The notes under the pieces were generated by a model. That model made no database searches and was not told the origin of the DNA. It worked only from the letters and a program-made list of their open reading frames with translations. DNA of 64,000 bases, taken from Mesocentrotus franciscanus. Lineage: Eukaryota; Echinodermata; Echinoidea; Camarodonta; Strongylocentrotidae. The stretch covers positions 16,446,556 through 16,510,555 of the forward strand of contig CP137671.1 in assembly GCA_037976565.1 (NCBI GenBank), given 5' to 3'. Positions 47,373 through 59,756 of the stretch are shown piece by piece. A program made the translations under genes and the position numbers. The first letter of the stretch is position 1. Each line of letters opens with the position of its first letter.

Positions 47373-48242
47373 TTTAAACAGCTCCTTTTGCAGAGGTTAC
47401 AAGACGATGTGTGTCAGCAAGGATCACTTGAGTTCAAATGATTTTATTTCTCATGCAAAACAATGAATACGTATATTACAAAAAAATATACAATGAAACG
47501 ACAAATATAATAGAAATAACACGAGAAAGGAGGAACTAACTAGAAGCAGAGCTTGTTGAAGTGTTAGTTCCTCAGATGCTGTTTTACAATATATATTGAA
47601 CAAAGTATACTTAGAAAATCAATAAATAAAACAAATATGTGGCAAAGAAATTATGAATTTAGGGGAAAAATTTAAAAAAATAAAAAATAGAGGAAAATAG
47701 TAGAAGTCAAAAAGAAAGAAAGATTTAAAAAAAGAGGAAAATGAATGATTGCAAAAGCTCTAGAAAAGGGAGGTTAGGTCAGTAAAATGAGGCAGAAAGG
47801 GATTGAGTCGAGAGTCAAACAAACCGAGATTCATGTATAGCGACGTATCAGCAATATCATGCATGTAACTGAACGGCGACGGCACATACATCATGCATAT
47901 GTGTTTAAAAAATTTTCAGCTGTTTTTAAATGTGTATAAACTGGTACTTTATTTAAGCGATGGATCTATGTTATTCCAAAATACTGGACCGGTGTAAATA
48001 ATTGTTTTTTGTGCGAAAGCTCTTCTCATTCGAGGAGTGTGGAAGTTGTGAGACTGTCTAGTGGGGTATGGATGTATCTCGTTATTTTTTTGAAAAATTG
48101 AGGAAATCGGGAGAGGTAACTCGTTTTTAACAAGTTGGAGCTTAAAGATACCGAGGTACCAAGAATACGAATCATCAATTTTAAGAATGTTATCTTGTAA
48201 AAATAAGTGGTTAGTGTGGGAACGAAAGTAGACGGGATAAAT

Positions 48243-48596
48243 AACGGCGGATCAAGAGTAGGGGCAAGTGCCCCCCCCCCAACCCACAAAGACATTCAAA
48301 TGTGATAAGCCTTGCCTTTTCTCTCCATCTCACTATGTATCGAATATTTAGAGGTGCTGAAGACATAATCCCATAGTGCTTACAAATAAATAAACTTAAA
48401 GTAAAAAGACTCATAAAATCAGTTCATTACATTATATTACAAAGGAAAGAGATACTTTTAGTTGCTGGTCAGATAATTAAAAAGAATGAGGGCATCTAAG
48501 AAATGTAATGACCCCCACCCCCTTTAGTTGTTGTTGTTGCTTGTCATCAATTTGCGGGCTAGTGCTTCCCGCTACATTATCTTTGATCCGCCACTG
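48243..48596. mobile_element. CAGTGGCGGATC-family element, ~354 bp
   Basis: Left GGCGGATCAAGAGTAGGGGC, right complement CAGTGGCGGATCAAAGATAA. Flanks GGATAAAT / GGATAACC suggest an imperfect 8-bp duplication. No coding sequence. Confidence 0.6.
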
Positions 48597-48929
48597 GATA
48601 ACCAAGCCCTCCAAATACTCATCTTTATTTGTTAGCTTTATCTGTTTTGACATTCATCAACATTTGTAATCGTTTAGTTAGTTGCGGATGTTAATATAGT
48701 GGAACATTCAAATAAAGCGAAAGTTCTCCAATGGGATTCAAATATATAAATAACAACGTCTGTGACACTTGTAAAAGAAAAGTTAATTCTCATTCTCAGG
48801 TGTTATAATGCATTTGGGTGTTAAAATGAATTTTTTATTTCATATAAATCTTGTATAACATGCATCAAATATTCGACATGACCATGATGACAAGGAGCAA
48901 AAAGGTGTTATACCCATACAATGTCATGT

Positions 48930-49093
48930 CAGTGGCGGATCCAGGGGGCACAGGGGCACGTGCCCCGGCCAAAACAAAAATATTACTCACTGCCCCCTCC
49001 CCACTGAGCGAATTTTCGGCCGGCGCGATTTTCACATTTGCGGGAGTTAAAAAAAAATTGTGCCCCCTCTAAGATATCCTGGATCCGTGCCTG
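48930..49093. mobile_element. CAGTGGCGGATCCAGG MITE, 164 bp
   Basis: Ends CAGTGGCGGATCCAGG and complement CAGGCACGGATCCAGG; CATGT on both sides. The interior CACTGAGCGAATTTTCGGCC matches the left end of the element at 30220, so both belong to one family. Confidence 0.75.
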
Positions 49094-49952
49094 CATGTTT
49101 CGCCTTTATTTTTCTTCAATGGCGGACACGGCCACTCGCCCGCCTTTCTGCCGATAGGCCTATGCATTACAACACATAAGAATAAGAATCTGTTCAGACG
49201 AAACATTATTTCAAACGCTCAATTTGATGGTGGTATATTTGTACCTGTAGACACGTTTAATATGAAATATATGTTAATTCTGCAGTAAAGTTTTACATCG
49301 GACATTCTTAACGGCCCACTGTAAATCACAATTCAAGTAATATTATTAATTCGCACTACACTACACTACATCGATACAGGTTTAAATGTAGGCTCTACTT
49401 ATCGTGATATACAGTTATGTTTTTTTTAAATCACTTTCAATATTACTATTTCAAACTCTGATACATTTATACCAGTTAGAGTGTATTTTATTATTGCATA
49501 TACGAAGAACGGAATACTTGCATTTGACTAATTTGAAATTATTTAGTGGGTGTTCATCCTAACGTATGGCTAAATTAGACTGGTCTTCGTTTAATTGAAT
49601 CTATAAACGGTACTTGCCTTTCACATATTTATATTGGAAAAGAATGAATGATATACATGTACAATTGAATTGTATGAAAGAAAAAAAAATGGATTTCTTA
49701 TAACGTTTACTATGTTATTTTATCATGTAACCTATACTTGCATTTGCATAAGCCTTCTCACATTTGCTCGGCTCATGTCTTTTTAAAATCCTTGTTTATA
49801 TTCTACAATACCCATGATAATCAATTTTCATGTTTTTATCGCTTTTGTCATGAAACTTAAGAACGCAATTATATATCTACCAACAATCGAACCTACTACA
49901 TTTGTTATTGCACTTTAATTTTCTTTTTTTGTATGTACATGATCATGACCAG

Positions 49953-50326
49953 AGTGGTAACACGAGCCCCACCTTGACTGAGCTGACAGTAGATGATGAG
50001 ACACTACTAGGATGGCAGGATTGTGGTTCGATGTTTAACAATGTGAAGAGGGTCACTATACAGGTACAGAGCACGATTAACTGTGACGTCATCCAGAAGA
50101 TCCATCTACCAGGAGCAACAGAACTCACCATTCAAACACATGAGTATGTAGGTCAACCGGCTGATTTCCACAAAGAGCCCACTTCACTACCCAATGCCCT
50201 CCTGACTATCTCCCCTCAGCTTGTCAAGGTGACATTCAGCGATCTGGACATTGGCAACAGTAAGATGGAACAAATCGTACAAGCTTTCAGATCACCTCAC
50301 AACCTCAAACATCTGAAGATTATCAG
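49953..50326 (+). CDS. NLR gene C-terminal exon 1
   Basis: Acceptor ATGACCAG after a T-rich tract, donor ATCAG|GTAAGA; 374 bp, in at phase 0, out at phase 2. Starts SGNTSPTLTELTVDDETLLG, with later segments VKRVTIQVQST, ATELTIQTHE, LVKVTFSDLDIG and LKHLKIIR. These regularly spaced hydrophobic β-strand motifs show a diverged LRR-like or C-terminal ectodomain. The phase agrees with every array exon, so it is the likely landing exon for array splicing. The family of this C-terminal part is not recognised beyond resemblance to LRRs. Confidence 0.75.
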
Positions 50327-51357
50327 GTAAGACATATCATAATTTATTAAAAAGATTACTTTGACATATTTGTTTCTTTTTAATTCCCCCACCTCTCTCT
50401 CTCTCCTCGTTCTCTCTCTTATCCTTTTTCCTCTTCATAATACACTCAGCACCCCTAAAATTTGACATTTATTCATAATTAAAATTTTGAAATACATGAA
50501 TTAAATTTAACTTACCTTTTATAAATAGAACTAAACGTAAATTACTCCTCTTTAAGGTGATATTCAATTATAATGATACCATTGAGGCATGAGTGAGATG
50601 AGCCACTTAACAATAGCTGAGTCTATGAAAAAAATTGTGAAATTGAGGCATTTGGCCTTTCACCTGTTGATGAGCATTTCCATTTTGTAGAATTAAATCA
50701 AGAAAAAAATCACGAGGAGCACGGAAGGAGAGGCATCTTGACCATGCTTGGCCAAATTATGCAGTCCTTAGACTATAGACGATATCCATAGCTACATCCT
50801 CCTCATTTTTTCATTGATGAACAAGAATATCTTACAGACGTTAATGTTCATTAACATTTGCATGGCTACTTACTTTAATTTTGCCCATCCAAGCGTGAAA
50901 GTTCAAAACTTGATCTTACTTGATGTTGTTAGAGTATTCATTATACGAGAATTGTTAACAATAAAGAATGCCCCGTTCTCTTCTTTTTTGTGGAGAGTAT
51001 ATTTCTTTGGGTCATTTTATTTGATTGTCTCATTAATACGAACACTGGAATAAAATGAAAGTTTCTTTGAATTTAATCGAATGGAGTATGTTCCTTCTCG
51101 ATTTGAACTTAGCGATAACAAAACATAAATAACAACATGAATAGGCCTAAAGGCTAAGGATTGATAGCTCTGCTCAGCTGTACAATACATTACAGCTGTT
51201 CTATCTAAAGGATAAAACAAATGAGAGAAAAGTTACATCATTATTACCAGCTATATTCAAAACATTGTTTACTCCGGGGGTATGTCCCCCCACCCCGCCC
51301 CATCCATAATCACTTAACATCGATAATGCTGTATTCCGTCTGTCTTGATACTGGTAG
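50327..51357 (+). other. NLR intron before the last exon found
   Basis: GTAAGA donor, ATACTGGTAG acceptor. AT-rich with a CT tract at 50392-50412. No element or gene recognised. Confidence 0.6.
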
Positions 51358-51459
51358 ATTCATAAGATGTGGGACAAAGGAGAGCGCTTATGATGTCACA
51401 ATTGCTTGCAATACAGATCTGGTCATGGAGGTGGAGGTGTTGCATGGCGAACCACGTGG
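51358..51459 (+). CDS. NLR gene C-terminal exon 2 (tentative)
   Basis: Acceptor after a T/C-rich stretch, strong donor CGTGG|GTAAGT; 102 bp. The first base completes the codon split at 50326, giving …KIIR then FIRCGTKESAYDVTIACNTD and LVMEVEVLHGEPR. It exits in phase 2, so at least one more exon must follow; none was identified up to 64 kb. The phase fit and splice sites support it, composition only weakly. Confidence 0.55.
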
Positions 51460-52207
51460 GTAAGTCCTTCGAACTTTTACTTCAAGACTTGCATCGTCCT
51501 TAATGACTGCATGACATTTATGTATGCTTGCATCATTGCATGTATCTTAAACCCTCTGCAATAAAGCCTCCTTCCTCTTTTTTTCAAACGACCGACTGGC
51601 AGACTAGAGTGCAGCAGAAATGAGGTCTAGTGTTAGAATTAGTGGAAGACAAGTACGCGTGCTCGTATCCTCATGCAATTCGTGTCTGATATTCATTCAG
51701 ACGCGAGGTCTGCTTGAACACCCGATACAAACTGCGACATCAATGCTCATCGTCAAATGTGGTAAAAATGATAGCATGTGCATACGACGCGGTTACAACA
51801 CATGTACCATGGGGTATGAAGCGTTCTATATACTATTGAGGCGTAGTTATGCCTACGTTTTGCGGTTAGACTCGTTAACCAGACAACACCGCCCAGTAAT
51901 ATTTGTTTGCTACGAACGACTGTAGCGCCAGGTTACCTTTGCCATACCGTGATACAACCAGGGGCAGATCCAAGATTTTACTAGGGAGGGAGGGGAGGGA
52001 GCTTGAAATGTACGAAATTGCAAGCAGGAAGCCTTTACGTGGAGGCGGGCCCCGGAAAATATGATGCCTTTTGTAGATTCTGAGGCATATCCGAATGCGT
52101 AAACATTATGTGAATATTTCAATCCTTTTTTCGGAAAAAGGGGCGTGCGCCTCCCAGGAATCCACTGGATCCGACGGTTCCGAACCTGACACCGAACATC
52201 TGGGGTG

Positions 52208-52328
52208 GTTTCTCGAAACCGTCATTAAGTCTAACTTTGTAGATATCCTATTGAAACGTGTGTTATAGAACTAACACGCATTTCTATATAATGTCCACGA
52301 ACTTAGACTTATGACAGTTTCGAGAAAC
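52208..52328. mobile_element. Foldback MITE, ~121 bp
   Basis: GTTTCTCGAAACCGTCATTA and AAGTCTAA on the left are complementary to TTAGACTTATGACAGTTTCG and AGAAAC on the right, with arms of about 30 bp. TGG flanks both sides. Non-autonomous. Confidence 0.75.
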
Positions 52329-53235
52329 TGGCACTCGCTCTGAATCGGGCGCATCCACGTACGCTGGAAGCTCGCATCTGACCGCCGGCCGGCCGGCCGA
52401 CAATCGAGCTCCATCAGGTCTCCATCCAGCTAGCTAGCTGTGTGCATCTTTCTTCTCGTTCACGAACACGGTTGCCAGACTGAAACAACTAGACCACACG
52501 AAGCTAGGTTTCCCTTAACATTGCAGTAGTATGCGGAGACATCAACATAGCTCTCTATTATGTGCTCAGCCATCTGATTAAGGTAGGTTCTACTACAGTA
52601 TCAGCGTCTTAGAATCATCCTTTTTTTTTAAATCTAACTTGCTTCGCATTCAAATGAAAATGATAGCACTGCCGGAGCTCGCGGCATACCGGCAGGGATG
52701 CGCCGATGCCTATGGTCTGAGGTGGATCACGAACCATCAACCATGACCATGTCCCTGGCCATGGCCAGGCCTGGTTTTGCCCTGCAGGGTGGAATGGAAT
52801 ACGATAAAAATATCGATAAACCGTGACGCTAATGATTGCGTTTTAGGCGTGGACCTAAGTTTATGTAAGCTTGCCAAGGGCATCGATCCGAGCTTGAGCA
52901 TTGGGGGAGCCCAATTTGTGAGAAAATATTTAGCCTCAAATCAAAATCGAATCAGCCAGCAGGTGAATAAGGGTGAGGGGCCGGGGAAGGGGGAGGAGCA
53001 CTAATGTTTAAAATGTGTTTTTAGTTGTTCCTGGTGGTCTCCCTTTTCTGACAAAACATGGGGTGGGGACATTTGATATGATGTCCCCCTGTATCGGATT
53101 GACGTCCTTGAAGGTTACATATGACGTCGAAATCAAATTTCTTAATGTACAATATAGCTGTCATCCTCGAGTCAATGCAATGGTAGCTGCATGGCTAGGA
53201 TCGATGTAGATGTAGATCTAGGTTATAAATACAAT

Positions 53236-53651
53236 CAGTAGGGGCGCTGGTCAGAGAATGAGGATCGTCCACATAAACGAGGGTATCCTTGTATACACGG
53301 ACAAAATGCGTCCTAAAAATAAAGGATCGTTGTTTTTTTTCTTCGGCGCACTGCGGGTTTCGGGTTTCAGGTTTCCGATTCGCGCCCTGGCGTTCACCGT
53401 CTACTTTTATGTCCGTCTTCCCGAGGATTTATCGGTCATAACGTGAAAGTCTCTGTACAAAGTCAATGTAAAATGCATCAAGAAAATCATTGCAGAACCT
53501 GTTTTTTCGCATCACCAAGCGCGGATCGGAAATCAGAAACATCAGCGAAAATGTGGACGATCCTTTTTTTTCCCAACGCGTCTGTCTGCGTTTACGAAGA
53601 CGATCCTCGTTTGTGCGGACGATCCTTATTCTCGGACCAGCACCCCTACTG
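53236..53651. mobile_element. Inverted-repeat element, 416 bp
   Basis: CAGTAGGGGCGCTGGTCAGA at 53236 and complement CAGTAGGGGTGCTGGTCCGA ending at 53651; arms extend about 50 bp (AGGATCGTCC, AAACGAGG). The AT flanking both ends may be part of a duplication. Open frames inside are not coding. Confidence 0.8.
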
Positions 53652-54394
53652 ATAGTATGACATTGTTATCACGTAGCCTTAATTGACATCCATACAGTAT
53701 ATACCCTATCAAGAGATATAAAACAAAAATTCAAATTTGTTCATAATCACAACTAGTACCCACACCCAACGAACCTTACCTACTGGCGTTAGCTAGTAAC
53801 TAGTACTAGTACTATAGCCTCTTTTTTTCTTCTCGTACAAATCACTTTAAAATAATTCCAAAATTTAACCAAAAATTTGATAATTTGCATATATATGGAC
53901 TTGCTCTTCATTTTGATACAACGGTTTACAAAATGTTATGGTTTAAATGCAAGTCCAAGATTTTTTCAAATGTATGATGAGCACCGCATCAAGTCTCTGA
54001 TCGTGCTACTGACCTAGTAATCTCTATTTTGCGACCAGTTGCGAACTATTCAAATAATATGAATACTATTTCTTTCAAATTTTTTACTATCAAACTTTCT
54101 TTATAAAGTGAAGTTGGAGGTGGGGATAGTGAAACCCTTGCAAATTTACCTGGAAATCATCTGGAGGGGTTACAAGAATAGTAATATGGTGGAATGGGAA
54201 AGACTCAAGCAAAGTTCTACATCCTAGCCAAGATAGAAATAAAGGGAGAGAAGTAAACAGACTGAGAGAGATACTGTAGACAGGGATTTTGAAGTCTGGG
54301 ACAAGGCAAGTCAATTTAAGTGTGGTGAAAATTTGCATTTTAATGTACATGTCTTTTAGCTAGTATTAAAGTAGATGCGTTATATCTGCTTTTA

Positions 54395-54950
54395 AAGCAA
54401 CCAATTAAAACAATGCTACTTTCAAGACTTATCATGGTTTCGCTCCTTCATATCTTTCTGAACTCCTTCCTCGATACACTCCTGTCCGGACTTTGCGATC
54501 TGCTTCTCAATCTCTCCTCTCTCGGTCTCACACTATTTCTTATAAACAATATGGTCATTCTTTCTTTTTGCAGCTACATTTCTTTGGAACAATCTCCCCC
54601 TTCAATTTCGCAATGCCAGTTCTTTAAATACATTTAAAACAATGCTAAAAACACATCTCTTTAAATCTTGTTCTTGAATAGCCCTCTAATCTTTTGCCTT
54701 TTATATTTTGTGTAGATTAACATAGGATACTATTAATTTTTGAACTATTTGTATTTTGGTTGTAAGCGATTTGTAATTATGGACATGTATTATTTTCATT
54801 TGCAAAGTTTTAATGTTAATTGATTTGATGTAATTTGTAATGCAAATTCTGTTTCCTTAACTTCTCAACTATTTTCTTTCTAAACCGCTTAGAGGCATTT
54901 TGCAATTTGTGGTATAGAAATATCTTATTATTATTGTTATTATTAATATC
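54395..54950 (+). pseudogene. 3' end of an L2/CR1-like LINE (reverse transcriptase tail)
   Basis: The plus strand reads TYHGFAPSYLSELLPRYTPV, then RTLRSASQSLLSRSHTISY and, after a frame change near 54570, FLWNNLPLQFRNASSL and FKTMLKTHLF followed by a stop. This order (HG.AP.YL..LL..Y.P.R.LRS, then LWN.LP, then FK..LKT.LF) is the typical C-terminus of L2/CR1/jockey-group reverse transcriptases. The 3' UTR ends near 54950 in a TTATTATTATTG tail. The 5' portion is absent, as in most LINE copies. Confidence 0.8.
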
Positions 54951-55179
54951 AGCTATCACAACAAATTATTTCTCACTACATGTAAGAGGTATATTGGCAT
55001 TTATTTCCTCCCATTCGACTGGCTACGCTTTGAAATTATAAATGAAAAGTAAATCATTTTCAGATTTCCTATTTTTCATCCCAAGTTTTAATTTTTGTAG
55101 AACCGATTTATGTTCTAAATTATTTGCTCCAAATCTATAAAATGCATGATAAACAGACTCTAGATTTGTGCAGCTACAT

Positions 55180-55203
55180 TTACATGTACATGTACATGTA
55201 CAC
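55180..55203. repeat. ACATGT microsatellite
   Basis: TACATGTACATGTACATGTA run. A second run lies at 55672-55700. Confidence 0.9.
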
Positions 55204-56019
55204 TTTATTACCCAGTATCTGTAGCTATATATTTGGGATGCCGATTTGAAACAAAGTCTGTCAAAAGTACCCTCCTTTACCCTATTGTCAATGACACCCA
55301 TGTATTCCTGTAAGTTGCATGAACTTAAAACAGAACCTGGAACTTGCAGCTGCAAAGAGAGAGAGATAAAGAGTGAGAAAGGGAGATCATATGATATAAC
55401 TGGATAGAGTAACTAATTGATTGCAAAAGTGACTGCAATTATCTGTCAGCAAATATATGAAATGTACCGGTAAATGACTTTGGAAATAAATCTGCTGTAG
55501 AAGGAAAAATTGCAATTTTCAGAATGATTGAATAGAACTGTCAAAGATATTCATCCAACCAATGAGTTTCTTGATCCAACAAATTGAAGTGTTGCCTTCA
55601 AAGCCAGAATGGTAGTCAAAGTCCATCTTGTCATCAGTTTGATTGAGAAAGAGCATGATACACACTGTAAGTACATGTACATGTATGTACATGTACATAT
55701 AAACCTAAGCGTGATCCACAAGGGGTGTATACCATGTAATAACAATAGGTTTGAATTTTGATTGTATCAGTATGAAAATCAGCATTAGATTAATAGTCCT
55801 TCTCAACCAAGAATTATTTATGACATAATAGTCATAAAACTTGTTAGAAAGTGCTTCAATAGATGGCACATATTGCACTAGAATATCTAGGAACATTAAA
55901 GCCCTTAAGCAAGCCCTGGAGCCCAGCTGCAAGGGACTTTGTGCTTTGCAAGTATAAGTTCATACTTCTTCCACATTTCAAATTAAAAGTTTGAATATTT
56001 GTTTGTGGACCACCCTTAA

Positions 56020-56606
56020 AGCCCAAGTCCACTCCAAAAATAACTTACTTTCAATAGAAGCAGAAAAATCAGACAAACCAATCAAAAAAAGTTTGAGCGC
56101 TATCGGATAACTAATAAGAAAGTTATGAATTTGTAATGACATCAAAAACTTTGAAAATCACTAGACAAATTGGCAACTCACTCATGAGTCTGTGACGTCA
56201 GGTCCTCACTATCCACTAATTATTTTCTTTATATTGATAATATAAATTTCCTATTTTCTCCCTAAGAATCTTATTTCTTCACACCAGCATCCAAGTTAGA
56301 TTGATTGTAATATGTTTTTGTGTGGATGCACTAATAAAGAGTTTTTTTTTTTAAAGGGAAATGAATGGGATTAAACTATATAAAGCAATTGATAAATAGT
56401 GAGGACATGACCAGTGATGACGTCACAAACTGATAACCAAATTGGCAATTTGTGTAGTGATTTCCATTGTTCCAGTTTTACATACTTTTTCAAAAATTCA
56501 TAACTTTCTTATTAGTTATCTGATTTTGCTCAAACTTTTTTTGATTGGTTTGTTTGATTGTTCTGCTTCTATTGAAAGTAAGTTATTTTTGGAGTGGACT
56601 TAGGCT
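56020..56606. mobile_element. TTAA-flanked long-TIR MITE, 587 bp
   Basis: AGCCCAAGTCCACTCCAAAA at the left is complementary to the right end; arms run about 200 bp (TAACTTACTTTCAATAGAAG, AACTAATAAGAAAGTTATGA). TTAA at 56016-56019 and 56607-56610. Two TGACGTCA sites (56193-56200, 56418-56425). No coding region. Confidence 0.9.
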
Positions 56607-58019
56607 TTAAAATACTACATGTCTGTCCCTTTGCGGCCAACATCAAATTCTGTAGAAATTTGCATGAATATGTCATGTATGTCCTATCTGTGAAATGTAA
56701 ACATTAGCAGTGTCCTAATATTCAAATTATGCAAGGAAACCTGTTTACCTTCTAGACTTTACTGTCATACACTATTGAGTGATTGACTGGCATCTTTTTT
56801 TCTTTGGTAATAACTTACCTAAAATGAGCTGTAACAGGTACAGGGTGTACATGAGCATTTTCTATATCAATAACCCACTACTTGTAATGGCCAAAATTAA
56901 ACTGATTGAATCTTTGTGCAGACGTACATGTACAACCATTAGGTAAAAGGGTCTGAAAATCAGATTATTACTTTGGTGATTGCAATCACTTAAGTCGATT
57001 TGAAAACTAATGTTTGTTATTTTCCCACTAAAAGCCATTTTCAAGCCCTTTCGTTTTTAGGGAAGTTCTAAATTAGTACAGTGTCTTACAAATGCCCTTG
57101 GAATTTAAGCTTTTCATTTTTTTGCCTGCAAATGGGACATAGTACCTTTAACATGTGAATGAACACTGTTTGGAAAATTTGTAACAGTAGTATAAGAAAT
57201 TTATGATGTTTGAAAAGCAGTTATTGATCCACTTCTGCTATCATGATAGTAATTTTTGCAGAAGTTGACTTATTTCAGTCAAATGCATCTAGAATGGTCT
57301 AGAAATCACATTTGCCGCACAGTTTCTTCGACTTTTTCAAGCTACATGTTCTGTATAAGAGGACCAAAAAGTCCCTTTACGTACTACATGTTTTTACTAT
57401 TAAAGTGTCTTCCTTTTCTCTTTCCTAATCTGCCCTTCACTATCAACTCTGCATTAACATCGTCACCCTGTTTTATATCCATCTGATATCCCTCTAATAG
57501 AAAACTGAACAACTTTTGTTTTCCAAACCTTGTGACAAATCATGAAAAGAAAATATTATTTTCTAGTATGTTTGTTAATGTTTTAGTCCATTAGGCCTAT
57601 TGACAGAATGAGCAATGGTATATTGTGAAGCATCCATGTTGCACTTGAAATAAAATCCACTTTCTCCCTCTCCTTATTCTTATGCCATTTTAAAAACGAT
57701 TTATTACATATCTTTAATATACATGTAATAGGACCCTACATGTTCACATATTTACAGATGAGTCATATTATTGATTGGAAAATACAGTTTTTCCATTCAA
57801 TTTCCATTATGTTCTATAGATTTGGTAAAGCTAAAATAATAAATATAATTTGATTTATAATACACTTCTCCCTGAGGATCCAAACCACTGAATACTAGTA
57901 TTAATTACCCAAGATTAAGTAACCATGGTCAGTTATCTTCCCATTACCAAAATATTTTGCAATTTGTCTGAATTTGTATACAAATAAAGGAAACTGAAGC
58001 ATAATTTGCATCAAAGATA

Positions 58020-58140
58020 ATTCAATTCAATTCAATTCAAATTTATTGGTCCAAAAGGAAAGTTGTTGCGTTTACATGCATTATTCACAGAGAAAATAAA
58101 TAAAATGTACATGTGACATGATACATACAACATAAAACGA
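58020..58140 (-). mobile_element. Possible retroelement 3' tail
   Basis: (AATTC)n next to AAATTTATTGGTCC, reading on the minus strand as GGACCAATAAATTTGAATTG, resembles the repeat-tailed 3' ends of LINE or SINE copies. No reverse transcriptase was seen. Confidence 0.35.
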
Positions 58141-58721
58141 GTATATAGAGAGAAAAGACATATAGCACTTTAACATTCACATTAATATATAGATATTTTC
58201 TCTGAATTTACTGTTTAATATAATGTTCTTCTCCAACAATATTCATCTGATTTCCTTTCTTTGTGTTTGTTTTTTTTTTTGTTGTAGATATATTTTATTT
58301 ATTCCCTGTACAAAGATATTCTTTGCATAATTTTTCTCCTTTGAATAAATCATTTGTCTATTTTGTTCCCATTTCCACTCTGTTGCTCTATGTGATAAAG
58401 ATATTCCCTTCTGCCTACATGTACAGTACATGCATACATGTATATGCACTCTCCTACACAATCATTAATAGTTGGTCTTCCTTTTAAAAGTTATTGGATT
58501 TTTGTTTGTGTGTGTCTATGTCAAAGTTATGCTTATGCACACCAGTCCATATAAAAGTTATTCTTTAACTCTAGTATGATTTCCATTCTGTTTGGTATAT
58601 TATGTAGAGCCGCTCATTGGTTTTAGTCTTTAAAAAGTTAAAGAGGGTTAGGGGTGGTAATTTGTTTTCCCACCCTCTGTGCAAAATCAATGACTGCTGT
58701 GGATTGCAACAACCTCTACAG

Positions 58722-59756
58722 TGCGTATCAAAAACAAGTGTACCCAACTTTGGTAACTTATAGTTAGAAAGTTGTAACCTATGTGACCTGGCTTGAATCA
58801 TATATCATGGTAAAGGGTAACTTATACGCTGTCTAATATTACCATATTCATAATTGTGCTGCCACGGATGACTGAGCAGCAGGCTTTTCAAAAAGTACCG
58901 GTTTTGTCAAATTCCTCTTGTACCAAATATGGACTGAAGCATTGAATGTGGATCAAAAGCCATTATGATAGTGTTATCTCATTCCAGACACAATTACTCA
59001 TTTACATGTATTTACATTGACTATTAGGCAGTTGAAAAGAAATGGTGTCGATATCAAACCAAACACAAAGAAATGCTTATTACAAGCAAAATTTATGATA
59101 TTCGCAGCTCTTGTTTCAGGTAATTCTTCTCACTGAGTGATACAAAATGGATAAAGTTTATTTGGAATGTTATCTTTTTAAAATGAAAGTCTACTGTCAA
59201 TTTCTTTGATACTTATCATCATATGTGTTCTTTCTTGCATTTGGGTTTCGTAACCTTTGAGTTTTCAAAGCTTATGAAACTGGTATTCCAGATAAACACC
59301 TTACAGTATGCTCCTTACGCATGTGAAATAGGGCAGCGGACAAGTGAGCAGAGAAAACTTGTACATATTTGACAAGAAGTTAGTAGGCTGTTCAAAATAA
59401 TAAAAGGTTATCCTATGGATTGAAACAAGATTCTGGGAAAGCCTAGATACATTGCATCATTTTAAACAATGAAGCACCAAATCACGAGGCAAAATTTAAC
59501 TTTTAACAGGATTTAAGACCCAAGAAATATGGCCTGACCCACATTCGTTCCATCAGCCAAAACTTGGTACAAGGCGATTTTGACAACACTTTTAAAGACC
59601 CTGGTGCTCAGTCACCCGTGACAGAAATATTATGAATAGGGTATCATTTGACAGGAAAAAAAAGTTACTCTTTATCATTAAATACATTTCAAAGTCATAT
59701 TGGTTATGAATTTTTAATTGGGATCTACCAAAGTTGGGAACTGATACACTTTTTGT
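58722..59756. mobile_element. Inverted-repeat element, ~1.03 kb
   Basis: The left arm (58722-58910: ACCCAACTTTGGTAAC, ATTCATAATTGTGCTGCCAC, GGATGACTGAGCAGCAGG) is complementary to the right arm (59560-59756: CTGGTGCTCAGTCACCCGTG, ATATTATGAAT, CTACCAAAGTTGGGAA). Non-autonomous; ends approximate. Confidence 0.65.

Larger units (their letters stand above)
45853..49952 (+). other. NLR intron after the LRR array
   Basis: The last unit fades out near 46960. Beyond it are an eroded exon start, an ATT/AAT microsatellite, AT-rich sequence including a possible LINE 3' tail (about 47430-47600) and two CAGTGGCGGATC-family elements. No intact exon was seen. Confidence 0.6.

Noticed and set aside
51620..51925. 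101-codon plus-strand frame after the last NLR exon
   Set aside because: No splice-site or phase support was found and no LRR or other domain pattern; left out as a gene.
51958..52172. Possible CAGGGGCAGATCC element
   Set aside because: Left end resembles the CAGNGGCGGATC family, but no convincing complementary right end or target duplication was found.
53258..53652. Short frames at 53258 and 53443
   Set aside because: They lie inside an inverted-repeat element and reflect its sequence only.
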